Positions 44,547-57,900 of a DNA stretch of 64,000 bases are shown in pieces (the first letter of the stretch is position 1; each line of letters begins with the position of its first letter). The stretch is taken from contig CAWEMY010000017.1 of the NCBI GenBank assembly GCA_963810305.1, positions 392,804 to 456,803 of the forward strand, in the 5' to 3' direction. The notes beneath the pieces were generated by a model. The model made no database searches. It was not told where the DNA came from and saw only the letters and a program-made list of their open reading frames with translations. The DNA is from JACDCA01 sp963810305. GTDB lineage: Bacteria; Acidobacteriota; Vicinamibacteria; Vicinamibacterales; 2-12-FULL-66-21. The position numbers and the translations under genes were made by a program.

Positions 44547-45354
44547 CGAGCAATGATTCATTGCGAATTGGGCGATATCCCGCGCCACCAACTCCGGCCG
44601 CTCCCAGTTCGGGCAATGGCCGGTCTCCGGGTAAACCTTCAACCGCGCCGACGGCATCGCGCCGATGAACCGGTCTTGTTCCGTCCGTGAGAACAGCCCG
44701 TCGCGATCGCCCCACAACAGGAGGGTGGGTGCCTGGATCTGGTCGAGTTGAGACGTGTCGTCGTACTCGACGAGGCGATCGAGGGTGAGCCGCCACAGGC
44801 GGAGAGGGCAGTTTCAGGCTCGCCGCGACCATCCGCTCGAGAAATTCAGACGGCACCGGAGTGTAGACGGTGCTCTGCGCGAACTCGCGCGCGAACTCCA
44901 CCGGAATCGGATCCGGCAGATCACGCAGAGACTTCTGCAGATCACGCGTGACCTGGTTTGACGCAGCGAAGCCGGTGCCGATCAACACCAGCGTCTTCAC
45001 CCGTTCCGGGTGCGCAATTGCTGCCTGACGCGCAACGAAGCTTCCGAACGAGTGGCCAACCAGGGTGACGCGGTCGAGAGCCAGCGCGTCAAGAAGGGCG
45101 ATGACATCAGCGGCCATCTCGGGAATCGAATAGCCGGACTGTGGACGATCGGAGTCGCCGAACCCGCGCTGATCGAACGCCACGGCGTGAAGAGCGTCGG
45201 GCAACAGCGGCATCACGCGGCTGTACGAGAACCACGCGTCGGGCCAGCCGTGAATAAGAATGACCGGCTCTCGACTCGGATCCCCGGAACGCACGCAGTT
45301 CACACGCGGCCCTGTCGCGAGCTGAACCAACCGCGGGATAGTATCTGTTGTCAT
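44538..45354 (-). CDS. Alpha/beta hydrolase, one frameshift
   Basis: About 270 residues from ATG 45354. Features of the fold are VILIHGWPDAWFSYSRVMPL (oxyanion region), AFDQRGFGDSDRP, and VGHSFGSFVARQAA with the nucleophile Ser. A break near 44806 shifts the frame; the resumed frame reads LLWGDRDGLFSRTEQDRFI with the acid residue, then ETGHCPNWERPE with the catalytic His, and ends DIAQFAMNHCSQP. It most resembles haloalkane dehalogenase or epoxide hydrolase relatives. The substrate is unknown. It is divergent from DUF3891 with only 27 bases between starts. Confidence 0.83.
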
Positions 45355-45381
45355 CCTTGAAGGCTCCTGAACCGGCAGAAG

Positions 45382-46086
45382 ATGATCATTCGACAGATTG
45401 ACTCGACGCTGCAACTGATCACGCAACCGGACCACGCCGCACTCGCGATGCGGATCATGCGCGCCTGGGATGCCGTGCATTTCCCCGACTCGTCACGCAA
45501 GGCGTCCATTCTCCACGCGGTCCAGCATCATGACGATGGCTGGATGGAAGCCGATGAGACCCTGATTGTGGACGAGACGTCCGGGCAGCTCCTCGACTTC
45601 ATTCACGTGCCGGACACGGTCAAACGTGAGACGTCGTCGCGAGGCATCGACCGCCTGGCGGAGGATCCTTATGCCGCTGCACTCGTGGCTCAGCATCGGT
45701 TGCACGTTTACCGACGGTACACAGATGACCCGGAGTGGCGGGCGTTCTTCGCGGAGGTGACTGCCTCCCGCGACAATTACCTGCACGCAGCCGGCTCGAT
45801 CCCGGTTTCTGAACTCGTTGAAGACTACCGCTTCGTCCGCGCCGGCGATCTGGCGTCGCTGGCGTTCTGCAATCAGTGGACGTCCACCGAGCCTGACGGA
45901 TGTGGATATGCGATGCGCTTCGACGGAGCGTCACTGCAGATCATCCCGAGTCCCTTTTCGGGACGTGCAATAGAGATTGAAATCGATGCCCGCGAGATTA
46001 CGAATCGTCAGTTCGCGTCGCAGGCGGACGCGCAGCGGGTGGCGGCAAGCGCGCCGATCGTCAAACTGACAGGTGTGGTCCGATGA
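45382..46086 (+). CDS. DUF3891 family protein
   Basis: 234 residues, the typical length. Family features are IIRQIDSTLQLITQPDHAAL, ILHAVQHHDDGWMEADE with clustered His and Asp residues suggesting metal binding, and LVAQHRLHVYRRY. The HHDDGW block looks like an HD-domain ligand set, so hydrolase activity is possible but not shown. It is cytoplasmic. It ends 12 bases before the convergent HNH gene. Confidence 0.85.
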   Translation: MIIRQIDSTLQLITQPDHAALAMRIMRAWDAVHFPDSSRKASILHAVQHHDDGWMEADETLIVDETSGQLLDFIHVPDTVKRETSSRGIDRLAEDPYAAALVAQHRLHVYRRYTDDPEWRAFFAEVTASRDNYLHAAGSIPVSELVEDYRFVRAGDLASLAFCNQWTSTEPDGCGYAMRFDGASLQIIPSPFSGRAIEIEIDAREITNRQFASQADAQRVAASAPIVKLTGVVR

Positions 46087-46098
46087 TCTGCGGTTTCA

Positions 46099-47337
46099 TC
46101 AACGGCGATCTGGGTTCTCGATCGTAAAGGCTACGATGCCAGGTCTGCGTCGCCATCGGGACGCCGGAAGCCCTGTGCAACGTCGTCGCAACTCACCTGA
46201 GGCCTCTCCAGTCACGGTCTCTAAAAAACTCGTGTCTTCCGCGGCAAGAAAGAGCGACGCTTCGTGGGCGTTGTGCGCACGGCAGCGCAGTTCGATGTTT
46301 TCGACCGTCGCCGCGCCGCCGACTCCGAACGGCACCAGGTGATGGAACTCCAGGAAACCACGTTCCGAGCATCGGCCGTGTGAACCGACGAAAGCGCACT
46401 GACCGCCGTCGCGGTGCCACACGTCCCGCCGCACGGACGCAGGAATGTGGCGGCTGGTCTCGTCTCCCTCGCGGGCGCGGCGCGGGGTTGTTGTCGCCGC
46501 GAACTTCTTGCGCTCGAGCTCCGCGAGCAGCACCGTGAGCGCTCGATCAAAAATCGTCGCAGGATCACCATTCGGTACCACGTGTCGCATCAGGTCCTGG
46601 ACCTGCTGCAGCTTGTCGCGCGTCTCGCGGCTGATCGTGAACTGGACCTTGAAGCGTTCCGGTGCCAGGGGAATTACTGTCGAACGAGCCATTGCGGCCG
46701 TCGCGACCGGAATCGCTGGCGATGGACCAGGTGATGCGGCAAACGTACTCGCCGGGGGTTCGGCTGACGACGACGAGCACACTGTCGAAGTCGACAGTTG
46801 CCGGACCATCGGCGCAGCGTCGGGCCGCGGCTTCAGTGCGGCGATCACTTCCTCGATCTCGCGCTTGCTCTTGTAACGCGCGGTCGAGAGCAGCGCGTCC
46901 GCATTCTCATCGGTCAAATGCGGCGCCAGCAGTCGAGCCCCCGTAAGGTGCAGGCGCCCGTCGGCGATGTGTTCGAGCAGGGCAGGCAGCCGTCGGGCCG
47001 CCCGCGCCACCTCGATCCGATTCAGCGCGGCGTGTTCCGCGTAGTGGAGCACCTGAGTGCAATACGCAAACAGCGATGGGTACCCTTCGCCGAGATAGAG
47101 CCGCCGCGCGTCGAACTCCATCAACGATCGCAGGACCTCGGTCGTCGCCTCACGCTCAGTCGCAACGAGCCGCTTCAACTTCGCGATCAAATCCGTGTCC
47201 GACAGGTTTGCGCCGAAGTCCTGTGTCGGCTTCACACTTCGGCGCTCGCGAATTTTCTTGGGGGCGAGCTCGCCCGCCGGGACGAGTTCGCGTCGCTGCG
47301 CACGGCCGCTGTCGTCGGCTCGAGTGGCAAATGACAA
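46099..47337 (-). CDS. HNH endonuclease-domain protein (DUF222-like)
   Basis: 412 residues. The N-terminal half is helical (LSDTDLIAKLKRLVATEREA, RRLYLGEGYPSLFAYCTQVL, RYKSKREIEEVIAALKPRP), as in the host-encoded HNH proteins common in GC-rich genomes. The C-terminal HNH motif is VWHRDGGQCAFVG with a CxxxxC-type pair, FLEFHHLVPFGVGG and NIELRCRAHN. Chromosomal copies often show rapid duplication and recombination; the role is uncertain. The TTG at 47337 is the longest start; a later start near LSDTDL cannot be excluded. Confidence 0.85.
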   Translation of the reverse strand: MSFATRADDSGRAQRRELVPAGELAPKKIRERRSVKPTQDFGANLSDTDLIAKLKRLVATEREATTEVLRSLMEFDARRLYLGEGYPSLFAYCTQVLHYAEHAALNRIEVARAARRLPALLEHIADGRLHLTGARLLAPHLTDENADALLSTARYKSKREIEEVIAALKPRPDAAPMVRQLSTSTVCSSSSAEPPASTFAASPGPSPAIPVATAAMARSTVIPLAPERFKVQFTISRETRDKLQQVQDLMRHVVPNGDPATIFDRALTVLLAELERKKFAATTTPRRAREGDETSRHIPASVRRDVWHRDGGQCAFVGSHGRCSERGFLEFHHLVPFGVGGAATVENIELRCRAHNAHEASLFLAAEDTSFLETVTGEASGELRRRCTGLPASRWRRRPGIVAFTIENPDRR

Positions 47338-47448
47338 CCGAGCGGCGCGGAGTTGCGCCGAGGCAGGATATTTCCTCAGTTATGCTGACTGCTCGCATGC
47401 GGCCGGGTGTGTTCACGGTCGTCACTCGGATAATCAGGCGGACAAGCA

Positions 47449-47905
47449 GTGGAGCGAAACCACACCAACGTTGCGCTATTCATCGTCGCGATGGCCACGC
47501 TGGCAACGGCGGCGTGTGGGTATGTTCGCAGCGGGACCTGGGACGATGTTCCAGAGAACTGGCATCGAGCATTCGGGACCACAAAGCCCGCGGACGTCGT
47601 TGTTGTTCACTCCCGCTACTGGCGAGCGCCTCACTGGACGTACGAAGCGGGATACCTCTTCGAGATTCAGCCGCACGCAGCGCTACGTGACCAGCTGTTC
47701 AGTCGGAATCGCTTGCGGAAAGTTCAGGATGCCGAAGCCACTGCCGCGACGCGTCCGTGTTTCGCCGAGTGCCCGTCGTGGTTTGCGCCGAAGCCGCTCA
47801 CGGAATACGAGATATGGACTTACGCCGACGCACGCGAGCAGCAATTTCCGTCTGCTGATCGATAAGCAGACGGGCCACATCTTTTTGGCGGATTATCAGG
47901 TGTAG
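47449..47905 (+). CDS. Putative lipoprotein, one frameshift near the end
   Basis: Starts at GTG 47449. The lipobox is LATAACG, giving a lipid-modified Cys after a hydrophobic segment (LFIVAMATLATAA). The mature part is about 125 residues with VVVVHSRYWRAPHWTYEAGY and FAPKPLTEYEIWTYADAREQ. The frame stops early at 47865; the neighbouring frame continues NFRLLIDKQTGHIFLADYQV to 47905, a natural beta-strand ending, so a break near 47845 is likely. Function is unknown. Confidence 0.65.
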
Positions 47906-48047
47906 GCCGACAACGGAAAGGATGATGCGTCCTGGACAGCTGAGCCGATCGAGCCTTCAGCTTCTCAGATCGGCCGCGCCGCGGGTCCTCAAGGTAGGAT
48001 CATAGCCTCGTGGCGCTGCGCCCGAGGGCGCGAGCGGAGGAGAGACG

Positions 48048-48428
48048 ATGAAAATCACGTTGTGGGTGCTGCAGATCCTGCTGGCCCTGGCGTTTTTCGC
48101 GCATGGATGGCTGCTGCTGGCGCCGCCGCCTGAAATAGCCGTCCAGATGAACGCGTCGCTGCCGCGAGCGTTCTGGGTGTTTCTTGGATGGGCCGAGATC
48201 CTCGCCGCCGTCGGCCTGACGCTCCCCGCCGCCACGCGCATCCTGCCAGGGCTGGTTCCGGCTGCGGCCGTCGGCATCATGATCGTCATGATCTCCGCTA
48301 CGGTTTACCACATCCGGCGTGCGGAGTACTTCCCGGCGTTGATCACGATGGTGCTGCTGGCGATGGCCACGTTCGTGGCGTACGCACGCTGGCGCCTCGC
48401 GCCTATCCGCCCGCGGAGCGCTGCATAG
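48048..48428 (+). CDS. DoxX-like membrane protein
   Basis: 126 residues with four predicted helices: LWVLQILLALAFFAHGWLLL, AFWVFLGWAEILAAVGLTLP, ILPGLVPAAAVGIMIVMISA and ALITMVLLAMATFVAYARW. The first helix LALAFFAHGW and GWAEILAAVGL are DoxX features. The family links to redox and detoxification, but most members are unassigned. GGAGGAGAG lies just before the ATG. Its last 26 bases overlap the tail of the convergent aminotransferase gene. Confidence 0.85.
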   Translation: MKITLWVLQILLALAFFAHGWLLLAPPPEIAVQMNASLPRAFWVFLGWAEILAAVGLTLPAATRILPGLVPAAAVGIMIVMISATVYHIRRAEYFPALITMVLLAMATFVAYARWRLAPIRPRSAA

Positions 48429-49662
48429 CGCCCAACTCCTCCTTGATCGCGTTCAGCGCCTTGTCCACATCGGCCGTGGTGTTGAACACATGGGGCGACA
48501 GGCGCATCCCGTTGAATGGCTTCGCGAAGCTCTTCACCTGAACGGCGTGCTTCATCGTCAGGGTCTGCATCAACGCACGGCTGTCGACGGTGGCTGGCAG
48601 CTCGAACGAGACCAGCGCTGAGACAGTCGGTCCTGGCCCTCCGCTCCGCATGCGTACTTTGGTGATCTTCGAGAGTGCCGCATAGGCGCGGTTGCGCAGC
48701 GCGAGATTATGTCGCTCGATGTCGGCCAGCCCCCGCGCAGTCGCCGCCTCGATCGCAGCGCCCAGGCCCATCACCAGCACCAATGGCCCGACGCCGGTAG
48801 AACCTGACACGAACTTCTTGCCGCTCATCCACTGGACCGGCTTGATCGCGTCGGCGGCATCGGCGCTGATATAGAGGAGGCCGATGCCCTTTGGCCCGAG
48901 GAGCCACTTGTGTCCGGTGGTGGCGTAGGCATGACAGCCCAGCGCCTTGACGTCCACCGGCATGCCGCCCACCGCTTGCGCGCCATCGACGATGCACAGG
49001 ACGCCCTTTTGCCGGGCGATCGCGGCAATCTCCGCCACCGGCAGCTTGCGTCCGGTGGTCCACAGGACATGGCTGACGCTGATCACCTTTGTTTCTTTCC
49101 GGATTCCGGCGTCAAGAGTCGCCACGATGGCTCGATCATCCATCTCGTCGGTGATCGCCACCGCGTCGAGCACGATGCCGCGACGGTCCGCCAGATATTT
49201 CCAGCAGTCAGTGCCTCCCTCGTGCTCCTGATCGGTGGACAGCACCCGGTCGCCGGCATTCAGCTTCATGCTCTGGGCGACGGTGTTCATCCCCTCGCTG
49301 GTGCTGCGCGTGATCAGCAGTTCTTCGGTGGTGCATCCGAGGAACGCCGCCGCCTGCTCCCGCACCTTCTCAGCGGAACCCAGCAGCCCTTGAGTGCCGT
49401 CGTAGGCTTGCCTGACGGGATTCGTCTCCAGTTGGCGCCAGGCCGTTATCGTGCGCTCGAGCACCGCTTTAGTGGAGGGGCCGGTCGAACCGGTGTTGAG
49501 ATACACGAGTCCGGGCGACAGCAGATAATCGCCGGCGCCCTCTGTCGTTGCGCGCAGGAGCGCGTCCGTCAGTTCGGTGGCGGCACTCGCATCAATCAGA
49601 GCACCGCCGGCCAGTAACGAAGCAGCACCAGCCGCCAGAAAATCACGGCGCGTCGTCATCAT
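48403..49662 (-). CDS. Class V PLP aminotransferase (cysteine-desulfurase fold), Tat-exported
   Basis: 419 residues from ATG 49662 behind AAGGAG. The Tat signal is TTRRDFLAAGAASLLAGGAL. The PLP domain has YLNTGSTGPS, LLITRSTSEGMNTVAQSM, STDQEHEGGTDCW, ISVSHVLWTTGRKLPV, VDGAQAVGGMPVDV with the cofactor-binding Asp, and ATTGHKWLLGPKG with the Schiff-base Lys. Export of such an enzyme is notable, since PLP enzymes are usually cytoplasmic; it fits isopenicillin-N-epimerase-like exported members. Substrate unknown. Confidence 0.88.
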   Translation of the reverse strand: MMTTRRDFLAAGAASLLAGGALIDASAATELTDALLRATTEGAGDYLLSPGLVYLNTGSTGPSTKAVLERTITAWRQLETNPVRQAYDGTQGLLGSAEKVREQAAAFLGCTTEELLITRSTSEGMNTVAQSMKLNAGDRVLSTDQEHEGGTDCWKYLADRRGIVLDAVAITDEMDDRAIVATLDAGIRKETKVISVSHVLWTTGRKLPVAEIAAIARQKGVLCIVDGAQAVGGMPVDVKALGCHAYATTGHKWLLGPKGIGLLYISADAADAIKPVQWMSGKKFVSGSTGVGPLVLVMGLGAAIEAATARGLADIERHNLALRNRAYAALSKITKVRMRSGGPGPTVSALVSFELPATVDSRALMQTLTMKHAVQVKSFAKPFNGMRLSPHVFNTTADVDKALNAIKEELGAMQRSAGG

Positions 49663-49750
49663 TACTCCTTGTACAGGTTGGGGAACAGCGGGCCAAGAGT
49701 AGCAGCAATGCTTCACCAAAAAAGGTATTAATACCTCGAGGGAGAGACAG

Positions 49751-50197
49751 ATGCAGAGAACAAGAATCGGATGGCTGCTTGCACTGGTAATGATGGCTGC
49801 GACGATCGGGCAGGCCCACGGTCAGAGTGGTCGTGGCCAGGCGCAGGGGCCTCCCGAGATCGCCGGTAAGTGGTCGGGCACCTGGAGCAGCTTCAATCCT
49901 GCCAAGGCGACGACGCAACCCAAGGAACTGTGCAAGCAGCTGGACGCCGACGTGGTGCGCAATGGCGAGACGTGGGTCGCGACCTTCGAAGGTGACTGCG
50001 GGCGTCCCTACAAATACAAGATCAGCATGAACGGGCGCCTTTCCGGCGGCGTCGTCCTGTTCACCGGCACCGTCGACCTCGGCGCTCAGGATGGCGGCGT
50101 CTACGACTGGGTGGGCCGCGCGACCAACGACGAGTTCATCGGCTTCTACACCAGCGCGCACGCGACCGGATTCTTCAACCTGACGCGGGCGAAGTAA
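49751..50197 (+). CDS. Small secreted protein of unknown function
   Basis: 148 residues with a signal peptide (GWLLALVMMAATIGQAHG). The mature part looks like a small beta-barrel: GKWSGTWSSFNPA, VVRNGETWVATFEGDCGRPY, NGRLSGGVVLFTGTVDLG and DEFIGFYTSAHATGFFNL. The opening GKWSGTW pattern recalls lipocalin-like or avidin-like secreted proteins. Two cysteines might form a disulfide. Function is unknown. Confidence 0.75.
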   Translation: MQRTRIGWLLALVMMAATIGQAHGQSGRGQAQGPPEIAGKWSGTWSSFNPAKATTQPKELCKQLDADVVRNGETWVATFEGDCGRPYKYKISMNGRLSGGVVLFTGTVDLGAQDGGVYDWVGRATNDEFIGFYTSAHATGFFNLTRAK

Positions 50198-50203
50198 GCG
50201 GCG

Positions 50204-52938
<2,735 letters not shown>

Positions 52939-52942
<4 letters not shown>

Positions 52943-53730
52943 GCGACAACCTCCTTGATCATTTTGGCCGCCACACGAGCCGTGAGGTCACGCACATCGT
53001 TCCGCGGGTTGTATTCGACGATGTCCGCCCCGGACACCGGGCAGGGAAGCCGACGGATGAGCGAGAGTACCTCGCGCGTGGACAAGCCCCCAGGCTCCGG
53101 ATGCGATAGACCGGGAGCATACGCCGGGTCGAGTACGTCGAGATCGATTGAGAGATAGAGCGGCGCACCGACACTTTCCAACGGGGCGTCTGACCACCGG
53201 GTGGCGTTATAGATCTCGACGCCGAACTTCTTCGCCTGCTCGCGCTGGTGAGCGGTCAGCGTGCGGACGCCGATCTGCACCAGCCGGACCGCCAATCCTT
53301 CTTCCATGATCCGCGCAAACGGGCAGGCATGCGAGAAGCGATCCCCTTCGAACTCGTCGTAGAGATCGCCGTGCGCATCGAAGTGGACGATCGTGAGGCC
53401 GGTGAGGTGCTTGTGAAACGCGCGAAGGACGGGATATGTGATCGAGTGATCACCACCGAGCACGATCGGAGTTGCTCCACGATCGAGCAGGCTGGCGACC
53501 CCGGATTCGATCGCGGCACGCGCCTCCGCCGCATCATCGCTCAGTTCCAAGTCGCCGGCATCGTCCAGCGCCCCGGGTGCTGACAAATCGACACCCGTCT
53601 CCGTCCAGGAATTACTGGACGCGGACCAGAGTGCCTCCCTGATCCTGGGCGGAGCGCCGGCGGCGCCCCGCATGAAAGAGGACGAACCGTCCCAGGGGAC
53701 GCCGATCAGCACCGGTGGCACCTTCAACAT
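52939..53730 (-). CDS. Arginase/agmatinase/formiminoglutamase family enzyme
   Basis: 263 residues from ATG 53730. The binuclear manganese ligands are all present: GGDHS with His95, HFDAHGD with Asp118, His120 and Asp122, and SIDLDVLDP with Asp196 and Asp198. The enzyme hydrolyses a guanidino group and releases urea or formamide. The sequence alone does not separate arginase from agmatinase. It overlaps kinase 4 by four bases. The phosphodiesterase at 53771 is divergent. Confidence 0.9.
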
Positions 53731-53758
53731 GCTATTTGAGGCGGACCGCAAAAGGCAC

Positions 53759-53764
53759 TAGCAT
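53759..53764 (+). promoter_or_regulatory. -10 box TAGCAT, leaderless arrangement
   Basis: Six bases before GTG 53771. Confidence 0.6.
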
Positions 53765-53770
53765 CGCGCC

Positions 53771-54851
53771 GTGCTGTGCCGCGTCTTCGTACTCTTCGTC
53801 GCTGTCCTCGCTGTCAACCTCACCGGGCGCGCGCAGCCGGCTCCGCAGCGTCACGTCATCATCATCACCATCGACGGCCTGAGGTGGCAGGAGTTCTTCG
53901 GGGGCGCCGCCAGAGATTACTTCAAGCGCGACAAGAGTGGATCCGGAGGACAACCGGAGCGTCAGTTCTGGAAGGAAACGCCGGAGGAACGGCGCTTGGC
54001 GTTGATGCCGTTTGTGTGGAGCACGCTGGCGCGTGATGGCCAGATCTTCGGCGACGCGACCGCCGGCAGCACCACACGGCTGACCAACGGGCTCTTCTTC
54101 TCATATCCGGGTTACAGCGAAATGTTCGCCGGTCGGGCCGATCCGCGGGTCGACAGCAACGACAAGGTCCCCAACCCGAACATCACGGTCCTCGAATGGC
54201 TGATTCGCCGCCCCGGCTTCGAAGGCCGCGTCGCGGCGTTCGGGTCGTGGGACGTGTTGCCCTCGATCCTCAACGTCGAACGGAGCCGGATTCCGGTCGG
54301 CTCCGGCTGGAGAGTAGTGACTGACGCGACGACCGACCGCGAAAGGGAGATCAACCAGTTGGCCGCCGATCTGCCGCGGCATTGGGATTACGGTCCAGTC
54401 GATGCGCCGATCGTCTACGCCGCGATCGAGACCCTACGCACACGCAAGCCTCGCGTTCTCTACGTGATGCTCGGTGAAGGCGATGAGTGGGCGCACCAGG
54501 GCCGCTATGACCTCTACCTCGATGCGACCTTCCGCGCGGACCGCTTCATCGAACGCATCTGGACGACCGTGCAGGCGATCCCCGAGTACGCAGGTCGAAC
54601 GTCGCTGCTGCTGACAACCGACCACGGACGAGGAGCAACCACGACCGACTGGATGAACCACGGGCGAGACGTGCCGGCGGCGGAGCGGACGTGGATCGCC
54701 GTACTCGGGCCCGGACGTGGCGCCGCTCGGCGTTCGGCGCGATGTGAACGTGACGACGTCACAGATCGCCGCCACGATCGCTTCGCTCGTGGGTGAGGAC
54801 TATCGAGCAGCCGTCCCTGATGCCGCCGCGCCCCTGCCCCTGAGCCGCTAG
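53771..54851 (+). CDS. Exported type I phosphodiesterase/alkaline phosphatase-like protein, one frameshift
   Basis: GTG 53771 opens a signal peptide (VFVLFVAVLAVNLTGRA). The alkaline phosphatase fold follows with IIITIDGLRWQEFF for the first metal Asp, the nucleophile region TRLTNGLFFSYPGYSEMF, VMLGEGDEWAHQG with Asp and His ligands, and LLLTTDHGRG with the Asp-His pair. A break near 54718 shifts the last 40 residues; the restored end reads VNVTTSQIAATIASLVGEDY and stops at 54851. The substrate is a phosphomono- or diester. Confidence 0.85.
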
Positions 54852-54883
54852 CCATCCGAGGCCTCCGCCTTCGCCAGGCTCGG

Positions 54884-54932
54884 CAGCCCCCAGCCCCGAG
54901 CCCCTAGCCCCTAGTCCCCAGCCCCCAGTCCC
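54884..54932. repeat. Seven tandem heptamers (consensus CAGCCCC/TAGCCCC)
   Basis: A period-7 array in the short gap between the phosphodiesterase and GH38 genes, ending ten bases before the GH38 -10 box. Confidence 0.85.
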
Positions 54933-54941
54933 GAATCTTGA

Positions 54942-54947
54942 TAGCAT
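54942..54947 (+). promoter_or_regulatory. -10 box TAGCAT, leaderless arrangement for the GH38 gene
   Basis: Six bases before GTG 54954. Spacing and box are identical to the promoter at 53759. Confidence 0.6.
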
Positions 54948-54953
54948 CCCGCC

Positions 54954-57900
54954 GTGATGCGCAGCCGACTCACTACCGCCACTGTCGCCGCCTCCATCGT
55001 CAGCCTGGCCACGCTCTATTCGCAGGTGCCCGCCGACAAGACGACCTACGTTGTCGCCACGGCCCACCTCGACTCGCAGTGGAACTGGACGGTGCAGGAC
55101 ACCATCCGCGACTTCGTGCCGAGGACGTTCTACACGAACTTCGAGTTCTTCGAGAAATACCCGAACTACGTCTTCAACTGGGAAGGCGCCATCCACTACA
55201 TGTGGTTCAAGGAGTACTACCCGGACGACTGGGCCCGCGTGCAGAAGTACGTCGCCGATGGCCGCTGGCGGGTCTCGGGATCGTGGATCAACGCGGTGGA
55301 TGTGAACATGCCATCCCCGGAGTCGCTGTTCCGGCAGGCGCTCTACGGCCAGCGGTTCTTCCGCGAGGAGTTCAACAAGGTCAGCCGCGACATTTATCTT
55401 CCCGACTGCTTCGGCTTCCCGTGGTCGCTGCCGGCGATCGCCAGGGCGTCCGGGTTGTCGTCGTTCTCGACTCAGAAGCTCACCTGGGGGCGTCCGATCC
55501 CGTTCCCGGTTGGCCGATGGAAAGGCGTGGACGGCAACGAGATCCTCGCCAACCTGGATCCGAAGTCGTACACGTCGCGCATCACAGGAGATACCGACAT
55601 CACCACCGATGCGTCGTGGACGAACCAGTTCACGCCGCTCGGCGATGGCAAGTCGGTCGCGTTCCGGTATGTCGGCACCGGCGACACCGGCGGTGCGCCG
55701 ACCGAAGAGACCGTGCAGAACCTTCAGAAGGCGATGACGAAGGCCAATGCGCCGGTGAAGGTGCTCAACACTTCGGCCGACCAGCTGGCGAAGGATCTGA
55801 CGCCGCAGCAGTTTGCGAAGCTTCCCGAGCACAACGGCGAGCTCATTCTGAAGACCCACGGCACCGGCTGTTACACGTCGCAGGCGGCGATGAAGAAGTT
55901 CAACCGCGAAAACGAACTGCTCGCCGATGCAGCCGAGCGGTCCGCGGTCGCGGCGCAGTGGCTGACCGGAATGGCGTATCCGGCCGAGCGGCTTCGCGAG
56001 TCGTGGGTGCGCGTCCTGTGGCATCAGTTCCACGATGACCTGACCGGCACGTGCCTCCCTCAGGCCTACCAGTTCTCCTGGAATGACGAGCTCGCATCGC
56101 TGAACCAGTTCGCCGGCGTGCTGACCTCGTCGGCAGGCGCCGTGGCGCAGGTGCTCGACACGCAGGGCACTGGTATTCCGCTCGTCGTCTTCAACCCGAT
56201 CTCGTCGTCGCGCCGCGATCCGGTCGAGGCCACGGTGAAGTTCACGGGCCTCGCGCCGGCATCGGTTGCAGTGGTCGACGCGTCCAGCGGACGTGAGGTG
56301 CTGTCGCAGGTTCTCGATCGCTCCGGCACCGAGGCGACGGTGCTGTTCCTTCCGGAGCTGCCGTCGGTCGGCTACAAGGTGTTCCACGTTCGACCGAAAG
56401 TCGCACCGGCCGCCGCCTCCTCGGTGGAGGTTACGGGGACGACGCTGGAGAACAATCGGCTGATGGTCAGGATCGACCGCAATGGCGACATCGCGTCGAT
56501 CTACGACAAGGACGCGAAGCACGAGCTGCTCAGCGCACCGGTGATGCTGGAGCTGCGGGACAATCTCTCGCCGCCGTGGCCGGCGTGGGAAGTGTTGTAC
56601 GACACGGTCCAGGGGCCGGCGCGCGAGTACGTGTCGAAGCCGACCATACGGATCATCGAGCGCGGGCCTGTGCGCGTCGCGCTCGAGATCACGAGGCGCG
56701 CCTCGGGATCGACATTCGTACAGCGGGTTCGCGTCAGCGAGGGTGGCGACCGGGTGGACGTCGACAATGTTGTCGACTGGAAATCGCCGAACTCTTTGCT
56801 CAAGGCGTCGTTCCCGCTCGCCGCCGCCAATTCGAAGGCGACTTACGACCTTGGCGTCGGGACGATCGATCGGACGAACAACGAGCCCGACAAGTACGAG
56901 GTGCCGGCGCAGAAGTGGGCCGACATCACCGACGCGAGCGGTCGCTTCGGCGTGGGCATCATCAACGACAGCAAGCACGGATGGGACAAGCCGGGCGACA
57001 ACACGCTGCGGCTGACGCTGATCCACACGCCGCGTCCGGTCGGCAGCTACACCTATCAGAGCAGCAACGATCTCGGACGGCATCAGTTCCTGTTCTCGAT
57101 CGCAGGACACCAGGGTGACTGGCGACAGGGGCGGATGCCGCATCGCGCGACCCAGGTGAATCAGCCGCCGATCGCGTTCCAGGCGGATACGCATCCCGGG
57201 CCGCTCGGCCGCTCGTTCTCGATGATTGGCATCGACGATCAGTCTGGTCAGGTCGCCGTCGTCGCCCTGAAGAAAGCCGAGGACAGCGACGAGCTCGTCG
57301 TCCGCCTCCAGGAGCGTTACGGCCTACCGGCGCGCGACGAACGTACGGCTGCCTGCGGGCGTCACCGCGGTTCGCGAAATCAACGCGGCCGAAGAGGAAG
57401 TCGGACCGTTCGCGCAGCCACCGCCGCAGGGGCGGGGCAATCAGCCGGCGCAGCCACGTCCACTGCTGGCCAACGTCGAGCTGAAGCCCTATCAGCCGCG
57501 GACTCTTGCGTTGCGTCTGGCGCCCGCGGTCGCCGGCGCGAACGCGACGATGTTCCCGGCCGGGCGGGGTGCCGCACCAGCGCAGGGGCAGCCGTCCCCC
57601 GCGCCCGAGCCGATTGCAGCGCTGGAACGCATCTCTGTGCCGGTCGCACTGCCGTTCAACCTCGATGGCGTGACGAGCGATAAGGACCGCGGCGATGGAG
57701 ATTTCGACGGCCGCAAGAGAACCATCGCGGCGGAACTCCTGCCGAAGGCGATCACGATCAACTCCGTGCGATTCGAATTCGGATCCGGCGCGACTGGAGC
57801 GAAGAACGTCCTGGTGCCGAAAGGCGATCGCCTCACCCTTCCACCTGGTTCGTTCAATCGCGTATACATTCTCGCGGCGGCCATCGATGGCGATGTGCCC

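Noticed and set aside
54759..57194. 811-codon open frame on the minus strand
   Set aside because: It lies fully antisense to the GH38 gene. Its Arg/His/Leu-rich composition is what GC-rich coding DNA gives on the opposite strand, and it has no motif.
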